A stretch of 64,000 nucleotides of DNA, taken from contig CBDFHE010000017.1 of the NCBI GenBank assembly GCA_965247455.1, forward strand, positions 248,001 to 312,000, in the 5' to 3' direction. Below are positions 16,583-25,179 of the stretch, one piece after another. Source of the DNA: JACZYA01 sp965247455 (GTDB lineage Bacteria > Acidobacteriota > Terriglobia > Acidiferrales > 2-02-FULL-67-57). A program made the translations under genes and the position numbers. The notes under the pieces are model-generated. The model worked only from the letters and a program-made list of their open reading frames with translations. It ran no database searches and was not told the origin of the DNA. Position 1 is the first letter of the stretch, and every line of letters begins with the position of its first letter.

Positions 16583-18252
16583 CCGGGATTTCCGTTTTGC
16601 CTGCCCCTGATGGCACGTTTATACACCCGATCGCCGCCGATCGCACAAAAACTTCGATCGTCGCACAATCGCTCAGCTTCAAAGGCCTTCATCTGAGCCC
16701 GCGCCGACGTGCGACCGACTGGAACCCCTGCTTTTCGGGCATTTCTCAGACACCGCTCCACACGTGTGCCCCGTGTCATCGCCGGGCGGGCTTCGTTGCA
16801 CTTCAGGCCGCGCGTCAGCCTGCCGGCACGGGTAGCGCCCAGATCCTCCGCAGCATGTCGCCGAACAGCCGCCGCGTGAGATGCCCTTCCGCCAGCAGAA
16901 GCCAGTAGTACCGCGCATGCTTCACCAGCCGGCCCCCAGTTTTCACCAGTCGCTGCTGGAGACTCGTGAGCGACCAGCGCTTAACCCGCAGCGGAAGGAC
17001 CAGTCTGCGCCACAAGTTGCCCAGATTGTAGGCCAGGACGCTCAGTTGCAGGCGCACCTCGTTCGCCCGGAAACGATGGCACGACAGCCGCGTCCAGTGG
17101 GTGGCCTGCTTGCCTTCCTTGATCCATTGCTCCGCCGTACCGCGCTTGTTGTAAAACCGCACGACCGAGCGGCTCGGGAGGGCCATGTTGGTCACGATGA
17201 AGCCGACGCGAGGGAACAGCTCACCTTGGTGGTGCTCCACCTTGGCGACGATCCGTCTGGGCGTGGTCCAGCTCTTGGCCTGATAGCGGAAACTCTGGTA
17301 GCGCACCAAGGGCTTGCAGCTCGGCCGTCCCGGCGGACGAAAGAGGATGTCTTCGATTTCCAGCTCCAAGCTCTTGTTCGCCGGCATGCGAATGGCATAG
17401 TCCACGTCGCGCTGCTCGAGCGCGTCGTAGATCTCGGGCTTCGCGAACGCGGCGTCTGCGCGGAACGCTACGCGCTTGCCCTCCACCTGCTGCCGGTCAA
17501 TCTCCGGTACGAGCAGGTCGTCCCAGTCGTCGGCGCTATGCACGTTGCCTGGCCGCAGCGTGGCGGCGAGGCAGTCCCCATGCTCGGTGAACAGAAACAG
17601 CGGGTGGTAGCAGACGGACTCGAAGTGCCCGTTATAGGCGCTCCCTTCCTGCGCCCCATGCACCGGGCTCTCGCTCGAATCCATGTCGAGCACGATCCGG
17701 TCGGCGCGCGTCGCCATCTCGGCCTGTGCAAGCACCTCCCGGTTCACGGCCCTCAACCCGACGAGATTCTCCTCGTGGGTCAGCAGCTCTGTCTCGAACC
17801 AATGCAGCGTCGATGTCAGCGCCGCACCCCGGTCCCAGCGCTTTGGCGACCCGATGAGACGAAATGTTGGGTCTGCCGACACGCGCCCCGCGTCGTTGAG
17901 ATCTTCGTAGCCCGCGAGGCGACTGTAGACCGACTGCCGCAGGAGATCCACCACGCTGAACTGGGTGTTCATCCCCTGTCGGGAATCGCTCAGGTGCTCG
18001 GCGATGAGTGTCTCCAGCCCCAGACGTTCATCCAACTCGCGCACCAGAATGAGGCCAGCGTCAGAAGTGACGCGCGATCCCTGGAACGCGACTTTCAAGA
18101 AGCCGTTGAACGCGAACTGGAATGGCTCGTGTTGTAATTCACCCACCGGGTGTCACCCTCCGTAGTGTGGTTCCTTACGTCGGAGCCCCAAAACTCAAGG
18201 CGCAGCGACTGGTCCTGGCGATACGGTACCACAGCCAAATCGGAAATCCGGG
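16583..18252 (-). mobile_element. IS1380-family insertion sequence, copy 1 (1670 bp, intact)
   Basis: Both ends were fixed by comparison with the second copy at 27236-28907. Terminal inverted repeats begin CCCGGATTTCCGATTTGG (transposase 5' side) and CCGGGATTTCCGTTTTGCC (3' side). It is flanked by a 5-bp target duplication, CTAAG, at 16578-16582 and 18253-18257. One transposase gene fills most of it. The element looks functional and recent. Confidence 0.92.
16815..18146 (-). CDS. IS1380-family transposase
   Basis: 443-residue DDE transposase. The N-terminus FNGFLKVAFQGSRVTSDAGL and the block VLDMDSSESPVHGAQEGSAYNGH are typical of the IS1380 group (first catalytic Asp). AFRADAAFAKPEIYDALE provides the second Asp, and YNKRGTAEQWIKEGKQATHW holds the catalytic Glu, followed by RANEVRLQLSVLAYNL. 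The GTG start is the first codon of the frame inside the element. The frame is intact here, unlike in copy 2. Confidence 0.93.
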   Translation of the reverse strand: MGELQHEPFQFAFNGFLKVAFQGSRVTSDAGLILVRELDERLGLETLIAEHLSDSRQGMNTQFSVVDLLRQSVYSRLAGYEDLNDAGRVSADPTFRLIGSPKRWDRGAALTSTLHWFETELLTHEENLVGLRAVNREVLAQAEMATRADRIVLDMDSSESPVHGAQEGSAYNGHFESVCYHPLFLFTEHGDCLAATLRPGNVHSADDWDDLLVPEIDRQQVEGKRVAFRADAAFAKPEIYDALEQRDVDYAIRMPANKSLELEIEDILFRPPGRPSCKPLVRYQSFRYQAKSWTTPRRIVAKVEHHQGELFPRVGFIVTNMALPSRSVVRFYNKRGTAEQWIKEGKQATHWTRLSCHRFRANEVRLQLSVLAYNLGNLWRRLVLPLRVKRWSLTSLQQRLVKTGGRLVKHARYYWLLLAEGHLTRRLFGDMLRRIWALPVPAG

Positions 18253-18553
18253 CTAAGAGCGTGTTGTGCTATCTGGTGACGATGGCAGCGATGATTGCTT
18301 GCACAAATGCAATGCCCAAGACAAACCGACAAAGAAACCTTAGTTTCTTCGCCACTGCCCTCCTTAGTCGTGGCCTGCCTGCGGTAGGCAGGCACCTCTT
18401 CCAAGCTGTCTTTTTCCGGGCCTTTCGGTTTCGCTCCCTTCGGTGAACTCAGGACAAGCGGGGCAGGCCGACGAATAGACGCATCCTGGCAACAACACGT
18501 TTTTACCCACTGCCAAGTTGGCGTATAGTGGCACGCTGGCCGGAGGTGAGAGG

Positions 18554-18823
18554 ATGCAAACCGTCGAAAACAAAACCCAGACCGAAGCGGTGCTTCACAT
18601 GGACGACAAGCTGTTCATCAACTGTGCCTTCACCCGCTGCCAAATGGTGTACTCCGGAGGCGATTTCGCCTGGGCCAACACCATTTTCAAAGACTGCCGG
18701 GTGACCCTGGAAGGACCGGCCAAGCGCACCGCCGAATTCCTGAGCCACTTCAATCTGTTCCGGGCGGAGGCCTTTGGGAAGGCGCCGCCGCCCCCCAGCT
18801 CCAGCAGCAAAGAAGTGAACTGA
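18554..18823 (+). CDS. Small protein of unknown function, pentapeptide-like
   Basis: 89 residues, with a good ribosome site (GGAGGTGA) ahead of ATG 18554. The core KLFINCAFTRCQMVYSGGDF followed by ANTIFKDCRVTLEG has alternating short beta strands with Cys/Phe at regular spacing, like a short right-handed beta-helix or a very short pentapeptide repeat. A Pro/Ser-rich tail follows. No enzyme motif is visible. It lies between repeat-rich gaps and is not obviously in an operon. Confidence 0.6.
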   Translation: MQTVENKTQTEAVLHMDDKLFINCAFTRCQMVYSGGDFAWANTIFKDCRVTLEGPAKRTAEFLSHFNLFRAEAFGKAPPPPSSSSKEVN

Positions 18824-18854
18824 AAACTCCACTCCGCAGGCGGTAGAAAAGCCG

Positions 18855-19030
18855 ACGAAGAAGCCTTCCCTCGACCGTACTCGGGACAAGGCGGCTTCTT
18901 CGCCGCTACTAGATAGCGAAGAGTAGCGGCGATGAACCCGGGTTGGTCCTGCTTGCCCTGCCTGTCCCGAGCGTAGCCGAGGGAAGCGAAGCCGAAGGGA
19001 GCGCAGCGAAGAGCAGGGTTCATCGTCGGT
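18855..19030. repeat. Dispersed hairpin repeat, families A/B composite
   Basis: Carries GAAGAAGCC ... GGCTTCTTCGCCGCTAC, then GTAGCGGCGATGAACCC ... GGGTTCATCG, with CCTGTCCCGAGCGTAGCCGA in between. That last word is the inverse of a stretch at about 1150-1175 in family A copy 1. The rest of the gap to 19481 shows only a weak reading frame ending in a membrane-like segment (19200-19303), without a usable start. Confidence 0.5.
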
Positions 19031-19481
19031 CTTCCGCCAGCGGCTGACGCCGCGCGCTTGAGTGCAACCCCAGGTGTTTCTCTCTTTCCGGCCACCCGAA
19101 GCATCCTTGCTGTCGAAACGAGAATCCTACTAAGTGAAGAGAGGAGAGAAGTCATGCTGGCTTTTCTGTTGCAGCTTTCCGCCCGAGCAGTCGGCCTGGC
19201 TCAGTCTAGCCGTGGTGGGTGCGCTGGTGCTCCTGCTGGGCTTGGCGGGCGAGTACGCCGACTACCTCTCCCACCGGTCCAGTCGAGGCGGAAAGTCCTG
19301 ACCGCCTTGCCCTAACCGAACTCCCCAACCCGTAGCTCTCTTTCTTTCGCAGCCTTTGGATTGCGGGACCTTGAACCCTTGCGGTAAAATGCTTGGCGAC
19401 GGAAGGGGAGCTTCCTGATGCCCGACCCCGTCGGGGCCGGTTTCCCGTCCTACTCTGCCAGGAAACGAGGAGAAGAGAAGC

Positions 19482-20555
19482 ATGCCTGCGAAGACTCTTG
19501 ATCAGGCAAAGGCCGAAGCCTTTGCTGGGCGGCTGCTGGAGGTTCTGAACAACGGTGGCCTGACCCTGATGATTTCCGTTGGGCACCGCACCGGCCTGTT
19601 TGACGCCATGTCGGAGTTCCCGCCTGCCACCAGCGAAGAGATTGCCCAGAAGGCCGGACTCAACGAGCGCTACGTCCGTGAGTGGCTGGGAGCGATGGTC
19701 ACCGGCCGCATCGTTACCTACCACCCGGACACCCGCAAGTACAGTCTGCCGGCCGAGCACGCGGCCTTCACCACGCGCCCTGCCGGGGCCGACAACCTCG
19801 CCGTGTTCGCCCAGTACATTTCTGTCCTGGGGAACGTGGAAGACGAGATTGTCGAATGTTTCCGTAACGGCGGCGGCGTTCCTTACAGCAAGTTCTCACG
19901 CTTCCACACCGTGATGGCCGAAGACAGCGGGCAGAGCGTGCTGGCCAATCTGGAAAGCGCGGTGCTTCCCGTGGTTCCGGGGATGATTGATCGGCTGAAG
20001 CAGGGCATCAAGGTGCTGGACGTGGGCTGCGGCAGCGGCCGGGCGCTGAACCTGATGGCGCAACTGTACCCGAAGAGCCACTTCACCGGCTACGACTTCT
20101 CGGTGGAAGCCATCACCCGCGCCACCGAAGAGGCCCAGCAGCACGGTTCGTCGAACGTGGAGTTTTACGTCATGGACGTGGCTCTGCTTGACGCGCACGA
20201 ACAGTTCGACTTCATTACCGCCTTCGATGCCATCCACGACCAGGCCAAACCGCTGGAGGTACTGCAAGGCATTCACCGCGCGCTCAAGCCCGACGGCGTG
20301 TTCCTGATGCAGGATATTTCCGGCACCAGTCACGTGGACAAGGACACGGAGCACCCCATTGGCCCGCTGCTCTACACCATCTCCTGCATGCACTGCATGA
20401 CGGTGTCGCTCGCCCTGGGCGGAGAAGGCTTGGGCGCCATGTGGGGCGTGGAGAAGGCCAAGGAATACCTGCGGAAGGCTGGGTTCACCACGGTTGACAT
20501 CAAGAACCTGCCGCACGACTTCCAGAACAGCTACTTCATTGTCCGCAAGAACTAA
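19482..20555 (+). CDS. SAM-dependent methyltransferase with N-terminal winged helix
   Basis: 357 residues. An N-terminal winged-helix region (TSEEIAQKAGLNERYVREWLGAMV) precedes a class I methyltransferase domain with motif I KVLDVGCGSGRALNLMAQLYP, then FTGYDFSVEAI and FDFITAFDAIHDQ. This architecture matches Rv2258c-like proteins. The ATG at 19482 follows GAGGAGAAGAGAAGC. Substrate unknown; plausible roles are small-molecule O- or S-methylation. Confidence 0.85.
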   Translation: MPAKTLDQAKAEAFAGRLLEVLNNGGLTLMISVGHRTGLFDAMSEFPPATSEEIAQKAGLNERYVREWLGAMVTGRIVTYHPDTRKYSLPAEHAAFTTRPAGADNLAVFAQYISVLGNVEDEIVECFRNGGGVPYSKFSRFHTVMAEDSGQSVLANLESAVLPVVPGMIDRLKQGIKVLDVGCGSGRALNLMAQLYPKSHFTGYDFSVEAITRATEEAQQHGSSNVEFYVMDVALLDAHEQFDFITAFDAIHDQAKPLEVLQGIHRALKPDGVFLMQDISGTSHVDKDTEHPIGPLLYTISCMHCMTVSLALGGEGLGAMWGVEKAKEYLRKAGFTTVDIKNLPHDFQNSYFIVRKN

Positions 20556-20666
20556 ATAGAAACGAAGCCTTCCGGCAGGGCACCCTTGGACGGGCTCAGC
20601 ATAAACAAGGCCCCGCCCTACCCTATGCACGTTCAGCCCAGCAGCTCTAGCCTCTCCCGTTGGTGT

Positions 20667-21554
20667 TCAGAGGCGGTTGTACCAGGCAGCCAGTTCTTGG
20701 CCGATCAGGTGTGGGTTGTCCTCCTGCAGGAAGTGCGTCCCCGACCCGATGTCCACCGTCTTCAGATTCTTCAGGTTCTGTCGGCACCAGTCCACCAGCG
20801 GCGCCGGCAGAAGGGCTCCCGGCGTGGCGTGGAAAAGCAGCTTGGGCAGCGCCGATTGCTGGAGTTTTGCGTTGAAGGTGTTAACCGCCTCCACCACATC
20901 CGCCGGCTCCCCCGCGATCGGAATCTCGTTGGGCCAGCGCCAGAGCGGCTTACGGCTGGCGGGCTCCCTGTACGGTTCGCGGTAGCGGTTCATCTCCTCC
21001 TCGGTGAGCTTACGAACGATTCCTCCCGGCAGCACTTGCTCGACGAAGAAGTTCTTGTTGACGATCATGTCCCAGCCCACCTCGGGCGTCCGGAAAGCCT
21101 GGAACATTTGCCGGAAGCCTGCCGGAAACATCTCCCAACTCGGCACCGTTAAGAGAATCGCCTCCATGAATGCAAGCCCCTTGACGTTGCTCTCGTGCCG
21201 CATGGCGTAGTGGAAGCCGAGCGCCGAGCCCCAGTCGTGAATCACAAAGGTGATGTTCTCGAGCCCCAGCTTCTCGATGAAGCCCTCCACGTACTTCACG
21301 TGGTCGAAGAAGCGGTAGTCCAGGTCGGGCTTGTCGGAGCGGCCCATGCCGATCAGGTCGAGCGCAACCGCCCGGCCTTTCGTGCTCACATAGGGAATGA
21401 TGTTGCGCCACAGATAGGACGAAGTGGGATTCCCGTGCAGGAACAGGATCGGGTCGCCCGCGCCCTCGTCCACATAGTGCAGCTTGGAGCCGTGCACCTC
21501 GACGTAGTTCTCTTGGAACGGAAAGTCGGCGGAGATGCTCTGTGTGGAAGCCAT
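20667..21554 (-). CDS. Haloalkane dehalogenase-like alpha/beta hydrolase (HLD-II type)
   Basis: 295-residue alpha/beta hydrolase that would cleave carbon-halogen bonds to give alcohol and halide. Diagnostic residues are Asn42 in FLHGNPTSSYLWRNI (halide stabilisation), nucleophile Asp107 and Trp108 in VIHDWGSALGFHYA, acid Glu131 after LAFM (HLD-II position) and His274 in GSGTHFLQED. The set matches DhaA/LinB-like enzymes rather than epoxide hydrolases. Start at ATG 21554 with AAGGGGGG upstream; a longer in-frame start at 21608 is unlikely. Substrate range is not predictable. Confidence 0.85.
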   Translation of the reverse strand: MASTQSISADFPFQENYVEVHGSKLHYVDEGAGDPILFLHGNPTSSYLWRNIIPYVSTKGRAVALDLIGMGRSDKPDLDYRFFDHVKYVEGFIEKLGLENITFVIHDWGSALGFHYAMRHESNVKGLAFMEAILLTVPSWEMFPAGFRQMFQAFRTPEVGWDMIVNKNFFVEQVLPGGIVRKLTEEEMNRYREPYREPASRKPLWRWPNEIPIAGEPADVVEAVNTFNAKLQQSALPKLLFHATPGALLPAPLVDWCRQNLKNLKTVDIGSGTHFLQEDNPHLIGQELAAWYNRL

Positions 21555-21847
21555 TCGACACCCCCCTTGATTGACTTGGCCGGCAGTATACTCCAGCCGG
21601 CTCTTCACCGCTCTGTTCTAGGACAGGGAAGCAGCGGCCGAAGGCCAGCAGCAGGCGCGGCGACTGCCCTCGTCCTACTGCTGAAGCGATGCCGATGCCG
21701 GTTGAGACAACTCTCCACCTGGCCTCTCCAACCTAGCCCGCTTGAAGCTGCACCGGGCGCAACGGAACAGGGAGGGTGTCGCCTTGTTTCGTTCTTGCCT
21801 GCCCCGGAGTGGGGCGGCGTGTCAGCCACCCCACCCCACGAGAGGCG

Positions 21848-22816
21848 TTATCGCCCGTTCAACTCCCGGTAGATCGCCTGCACGTTCCACCGGTGTACGC
21901 CGGCAATGAACGGGAGCAAGGGAGCGAAGGGCGAATCCGCCGACGGAGCAAACTGCCCCGGAAGCGGCGTTTGGGCCAGCGTGACCCCCAGGGTTTTCCC
22001 GGCGCGGGTCGCCTCTCGCACAGAATCAATCAACCCGTTGAGGTAGGCGAGATAGCGGCCCAAGACCGCCCCCGAGATGAGAGAACCGTGGCCGGGAACG
22101 ATGGTCTCCACCCCCAACGTCTGCGCAAACCGGGCGATGGCCTGCATGTAGGCTCCTGCGCCGCCTTCGATCAGAAACGGAATGCTCTCTTCACCGAGGA
22201 TCACCAGGTTGCCGGTCCAGGCGACCCTGGCCTCGGGCACGTACACCACCGTGTCGCCAGGGGTGTTGCCGGGCCCGAAGTGGTAGAGCTCCACCACCCG
22301 ACCCCCGAGGTCCAGCCGCAGGTAGTCGTCGAATACCACGTCGGGCAGGCGCAAGCGCACGTCGGCGTACACCGTGGGATCATTGTTCACGGTCCCCAGC
22401 AGGAACTTTTTCTCGTGCTCGAAGTCGCGCGTGCGCTCGGCGGTCTCGCGATGAGCTACGATGCGTGTCTCAGCCGGGAAGGCGTAGTTCCCGAAGGTGT
22501 GGTCGCCGTGGAAGTTGGTGTTGACCAGATAGAGGATGGGCTTGTCGGTTACCCGGCGCACGGCGGCCTGGATCTGCCGGGCCATGGCGCCGTTGATGTG
22601 GGCGTCAATTACCAGCACGCCGCGCTCGCCTACGACGAAGCCGCTGTTGTCCACCGGGGGCTTGTCTGAAAGAAGGGCATAGACGCCCGGCGCAAGCTGC
22701 TTGGTTTCGAGCTGCGCGCCGGCGGGGTGGAGCGGCGGCGGGATAAACCCCTCCGGTCCGACGAGCCCCTCCGACTCCTGGGCCGCGGCCGACAGCGCCA
22801 GCACAGCCAAAAGCAA
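21848..22816 (-). CDS. Secreted metallo-beta-lactamase-fold hydrolase
   Basis: About 322 residues with a signal peptide and MBL fold. NTNFHGDHTFGN holds the HxHxDH-like metal motif (here NFHGDH), followed by HFGPGNTPGDTVVYVPEARVAWTGNLV and IVPGHGSLI with further metal ligands. The best start by ribosome site is ATG 22858 (GGAGG five bases upstream), but its frame meets TGA at 22841-22843 after five codons. The downstream frame resumes with a normal signal sequence (VLQFLLLAVLALSAAAQ). TTG 22816 is therefore used here. It lies directly downstream of marR and is probably its target. Confidence 0.75.
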   Translation of the reverse strand: MLLAVLALSAAAQESEGLVGPEGFIPPPLHPAGAQLETKQLAPGVYALLSDKPPVDNSGFVVGERGVLVIDAHINGAMARQIQAAVRRVTDKPILYLVNTNFHGDHTFGNYAFPAETRIVAHRETAERTRDFEHEKKFLLGTVNNDPTVYADVRLRLPDVVFDDYLRLDLGGRVVELYHFGPGNTPGDTVVYVPEARVAWTGNLVILGEESIPFLIEGGAGAYMQAIARFAQTLGVETIVPGHGSLISGAVLGRYLAYLNGLIDSVREATRAGKTLGVTLAQTPLPGQFAPSADSPFAPLLPFIAGVHRWNVQAIYRELNGR

Positions 22817-22891
22817 GAACTGCAGTACTGCCTGAGTTTTTCAGGTTGTCCTTTTCATGGTTGCCTCCTTAGTTCCTGAAATCATTCTACT

Positions 22892-22907
22892 AGATGTGTA
22901 TACATCT
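22892..22907. promoter_or_regulatory. Candidate MarR operator between marR-like gene and MBL gene
   Basis: Inverted repeat AGATGT-GTAT-ACATCT in an AT-rich stretch 34 bases upstream of the MBL ATG. A related word (GTGTATATGCATGTATT on the minus strand, about 23391-23407) lies just ahead of the MarR start. MarR proteins bind such palindromes, so autoregulation plus control of the MBL gene is inferred. Confidence 0.4.
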
Positions 22908-22925
22908 TAATGGATGCAAATCTTT

Positions 22926-23387
22926 TTAGGCGCGCAGGACGGCCGCCGTCACCCGGCCTAAGGCCGCCTGCAAACTGTTCCACTCAGTCTCACCCAATGC
23001 CTTCCGCAGCCGCTTTTGGGCCCGCTCCCAATGCGGGCGGGCGCGTTTAAGCTGGCGGCGGCCTGCCGGCGTCAAGCGCCAGAGGCGCTGGCGGCGGTCG
23101 GCGCCGGGCTTGGAAGCGATCCAACCCCTAGCGCGCAGCGGCGCGAGCGTGCGAGTCAGGGTTGTGCTGTCAATGACGAGGCGTTCGCCCAAGCGCCCCT
23201 GGGTTATTTCTCCCGCGTGCGCGAGGGCCATCAGCAGACTTAACTGTGTGCCGTCTACCCCGCTGCGCCGAATCTCCCGGCTGTAGAGCTGGGTGACGGC
23301 GCGGGCGGCCCGGCGCAGGTTGGCGCAGGCACAGGGCAGGACGGTGATTTCCGCTTCTTTGCGCTGCGCTGTAGCTCGGCCCGTCAT
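22926..23387 (-). CDS. MarR-family transcriptional regulator
   Basis: 153 residues with the MarR winged-helix layout: dimerisation helices, then GVDGTQLSLLMALAHAGEIT, the recognition helix region GRLGERLVIDSTTLTRTLAPL, and the wing KPGADRRQRLWRLTPAGRRQL (the DxRxxxLxLT signature). ATG 23387 is used; a GTG at 23414 in frame is also possible. Upstream AT-rich palindromic sequence suggests autoregulation. It reads into the secreted MBL hydrolase with a 67-base gap, a common regulator-target pairing. The ligand is unknown. Confidence 0.88.
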   Translation of the reverse strand: MTGRATAQRKEAEITVLPCACANLRRAARAVTQLYSREIRRSGVDGTQLSLLMALAHAGEITQGRLGERLVIDSTTLTRTLAPLRARGWIASKPGADRRQRLWRLTPAGRRQLKRARPHWERAQKRLRKALGETEWNSLQAALGRVTAAVLRA

Positions 23388-23467
23388 AACAATACATGCA
23401 TATACACTTATCACGTCGGCTTGTCAAGCTATTTTTTCACCTGAGGAAAAGGCCAGCAAAACTCTAC

Positions 23468-24055
23468 TTAGGGAGTAGGCTCGCCGACTTCTTGGGCCTT
23501 CTTCTTGCGGCGCTTCTTTTCTTCTTCCTCGAACTGGCGCAACTCTTCTTCGGTATAGTCGTAGTAGGCGTCGCGGGGGGCGAACATCTCCTGCCCGCGG
23601 CCGTCGGAGGTTTTGGGCTCGACCAGCGGGCTGGAGGTGGAGGCCAGGTCGCGCACGCGGCGCAGGGGCTGGCGGATAGCGCCAGCCTCGAGCAGCAGGT
23701 CGCTGACCCGCTCCAGGCAATCGTTCAACTGGATGGGCTTGGTGACGTAGGGGAGCGCGAGCCCTTCCAGGCGCCGGCGGGCGCGCTCCTCGACGACGGC
23801 CGGGACCAGAAACAGCACCTGCAAAGGGCCGTCGGCGCGCGCCAGCTCCTTCAGCAGCTCGAAGAGCGGCCCGCTCAGGCTGCTCATCGAGACGTTGGCC
23901 AGCACCAGGTGCCAGCCGCCCCGACGGAGCTGCTGCATGCCTTGTTCGGGCCGGGCGACCACTGCGATCCGCCAACCGTCGCTGTGGAGGACCGAGGCCA
24001 ACGCCCGGCGGCTGGCCGCGTCGTCGTCAATGATGAGTATCCGAACCGGCTTCAC
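23468..24055 (-). CDS. Degenerate response-regulator receiver protein with charged tail
   Basis: 195 residues. The receiver fold is clear: acidic pocket IIDDD at 9-13 and the conserved Lys106 in LPYVTKPIQ. The phospho-acceptor position in VLANVSMSS is Asn54 instead of Asp, so normal phosphorylation should not occur. The C-terminus is a highly charged helix (YTEEELRQFEEEEKKRRKKK). GTG start at 24055 with AAGGAGGAATAG upstream. Pseudo-receivers act by constitutive or ligand-controlled protein contacts; partners are not visible here. Confidence 0.78.
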   Translation of the reverse strand: MKPVRILIIDDDAASRRALASVLHSDGWRIAVVARPEQGMQQLRRGGWHLVLANVSMSSLSGPLFELLKELARADGPLQVLFLVPAVVEERARRRLEGLALPYVTKPIQLNDCLERVSDLLLEAGAIRQPLRRVRDLASTSSPLVEPKTSDGRGQEMFAPRDAYYDYTEEELRQFEEEEKKRRKKKAQEVGEPTP

Positions 24056-24139
24056 CTATTCCTCCTTGCTTAGCAGTCTAGCACCGAGGCCGGCCGCTGC
24101 CCCCTGGCCGCAGGGCCAGTTCTGGGACGGGTACCGTTG

Positions 24140-24470
24140 CCCCCGCAAGGTCCCGCCAGCTACGCAAGAAGTGGAAATTCAGTCAGTTAGCTGAATTAGC
24201 GAAAAGGGTAGGTGGGAAAGCCGGGAAAAGTTCAAACGGGCAATCACCTACTTGGATTACCGGAACTGTCCCCGCACTACTAATCACGTTGAACGAGCCA
24301 ATCGTTACTACCGCAAACGCGCTAAGACCCATTATCGCAATCGAACCAAACGGGCTGTTTGGAACATGATTAAATGTGATCTGATGTTGAGGAAGGCTAG
24401 CAGCAATGGACATGCTAGACAGTACCTCCACGCTGCGGCAGAGGCGGTAAACCGGGGGCGGGAGCTTTAG
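24140..24470 (+). pseudogene. Transposase C-terminal remnant, frameshifted
   Basis: The plus strand reads QLRKKWKFSQLAELAKRVGG in one frame and, after a shift near 24220, KFKRAITYLDYRNC, PRTTNHVERANRYYRKRAK and THYRNRTKRAVWNMIKCDLM in another. The last part matches the C-terminal end of a DDE transposase. No N-terminal half is present. It overlaps the 3' end of the opposite-strand HEPN-like gene by 56 bases. Confidence 0.55.
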
Positions 24471-25179
24471 GCTGACGTTTCTGTATATCTATGGCCATTG
24501 CTACGATTGCGCTTTGGGCCACCCCAAAGAGCACCGTCGCTTCGTCAATAGACAAAAAAACTTCCGGGTGGATAACAGGGTTCCTGTGCATGTCGCGTAT
24601 CTGGTCTAGTACGGACACAATCTTGGGGTCGGCTCCGTGTTTTCTAAGTACCCTGATGTATACGCCCCAATTTCTTGTTTTCGGACTGGCTGTTCCCTTA
24701 GTTACGACGTTGTAGTAGAGACGAATTGCCGTCTCTACTGCTCTCAAGATGTGGAAACCAGCAGCAGTAGGGAGGTCAAATGCTAGACATCTACCGGCTT
24801 GTCGAATGTCCAGTTTTGCTTCATCGGGAAGGACTTTTCTGATTTCTTCTGGGAAAGAGTAATCCGCCCTCTCTATAAGGTCAGGGGTTGAGTAGATAGC
24901 TTTTTGGGAAATAAAGTAGGTATCAAGCGCTTGTAGTTCAGCGGCGAATACGTTTTCAAACTCCTTGATGCCTGCGGTGATGTTGTGAGCCTGGAAATAG
25001 TCCACCTTCTTTTCTTCAGGTATTGTCGCCATACCCTTTGCTGTCGCTGGGATAACGTGCGATATCGCCCCAAGCAACTTGCCGCCCGCTGGTTTGCACA
25101 TGGTTAGAGCAACATAGCTGTCACGCATGAAGTCTTGCAGCCATAGTCTCGCCTGAAAAAGTTCCCACTGTAGCTGCAA
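24415..25179 (-). CDS. HEPN-like protein, 5' end cut off by an IS
   Basis: About 254 residues remain. The C-terminal third is a helical HEPN-like domain: AGRCLAFDLPTAAGFHILRA with AVETAIRLYYNVV, then MHRNPVIHPE, where Arg199-Asn200-x3-His204 fits the RNx3H RNase motif of HEPN domains. The N-terminal two thirds match nothing I recognise. The only start is TTG 25179, inside the terminal repeat of the adjacent IS1202-like element, and a TAG closes the frame just upstream, so the true N-terminus was removed by that insertion. HEPN proteins are often toxins or anti-phage RNases; any such role here is inference. Confidence 0.5.
   Translation of the reverse strand: MQLQWELFQARLWLQDFMRDSYVALTMCKPAGGKLLGAISHVIPATAKGMATIPEEKKVDYFQAHNITAGIKEFENVFAAELQALDTYFISQKAIYSTPDLIERADYSFPEEIRKVLPDEAKLDIRQAGRCLAFDLPTAAGFHILRAVETAIRLYYNVVTKGTASPKTRNWGVYIRVLRKHGADPKIVSVLDQIRDMHRNPVIHPEVFLSIDEATVLFGVAQSAIVAMAIDIQKRQPKAPAPGLPPLPQRGGTV

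Noticed and set aside
19155..19303. Short frame with a membrane-like segment (SLAVVGALVLLLGLAGEYAD)
   Set aside because: No start codon with a ribosome site in that frame. Possibly a remnant, but not supportable as a gene.
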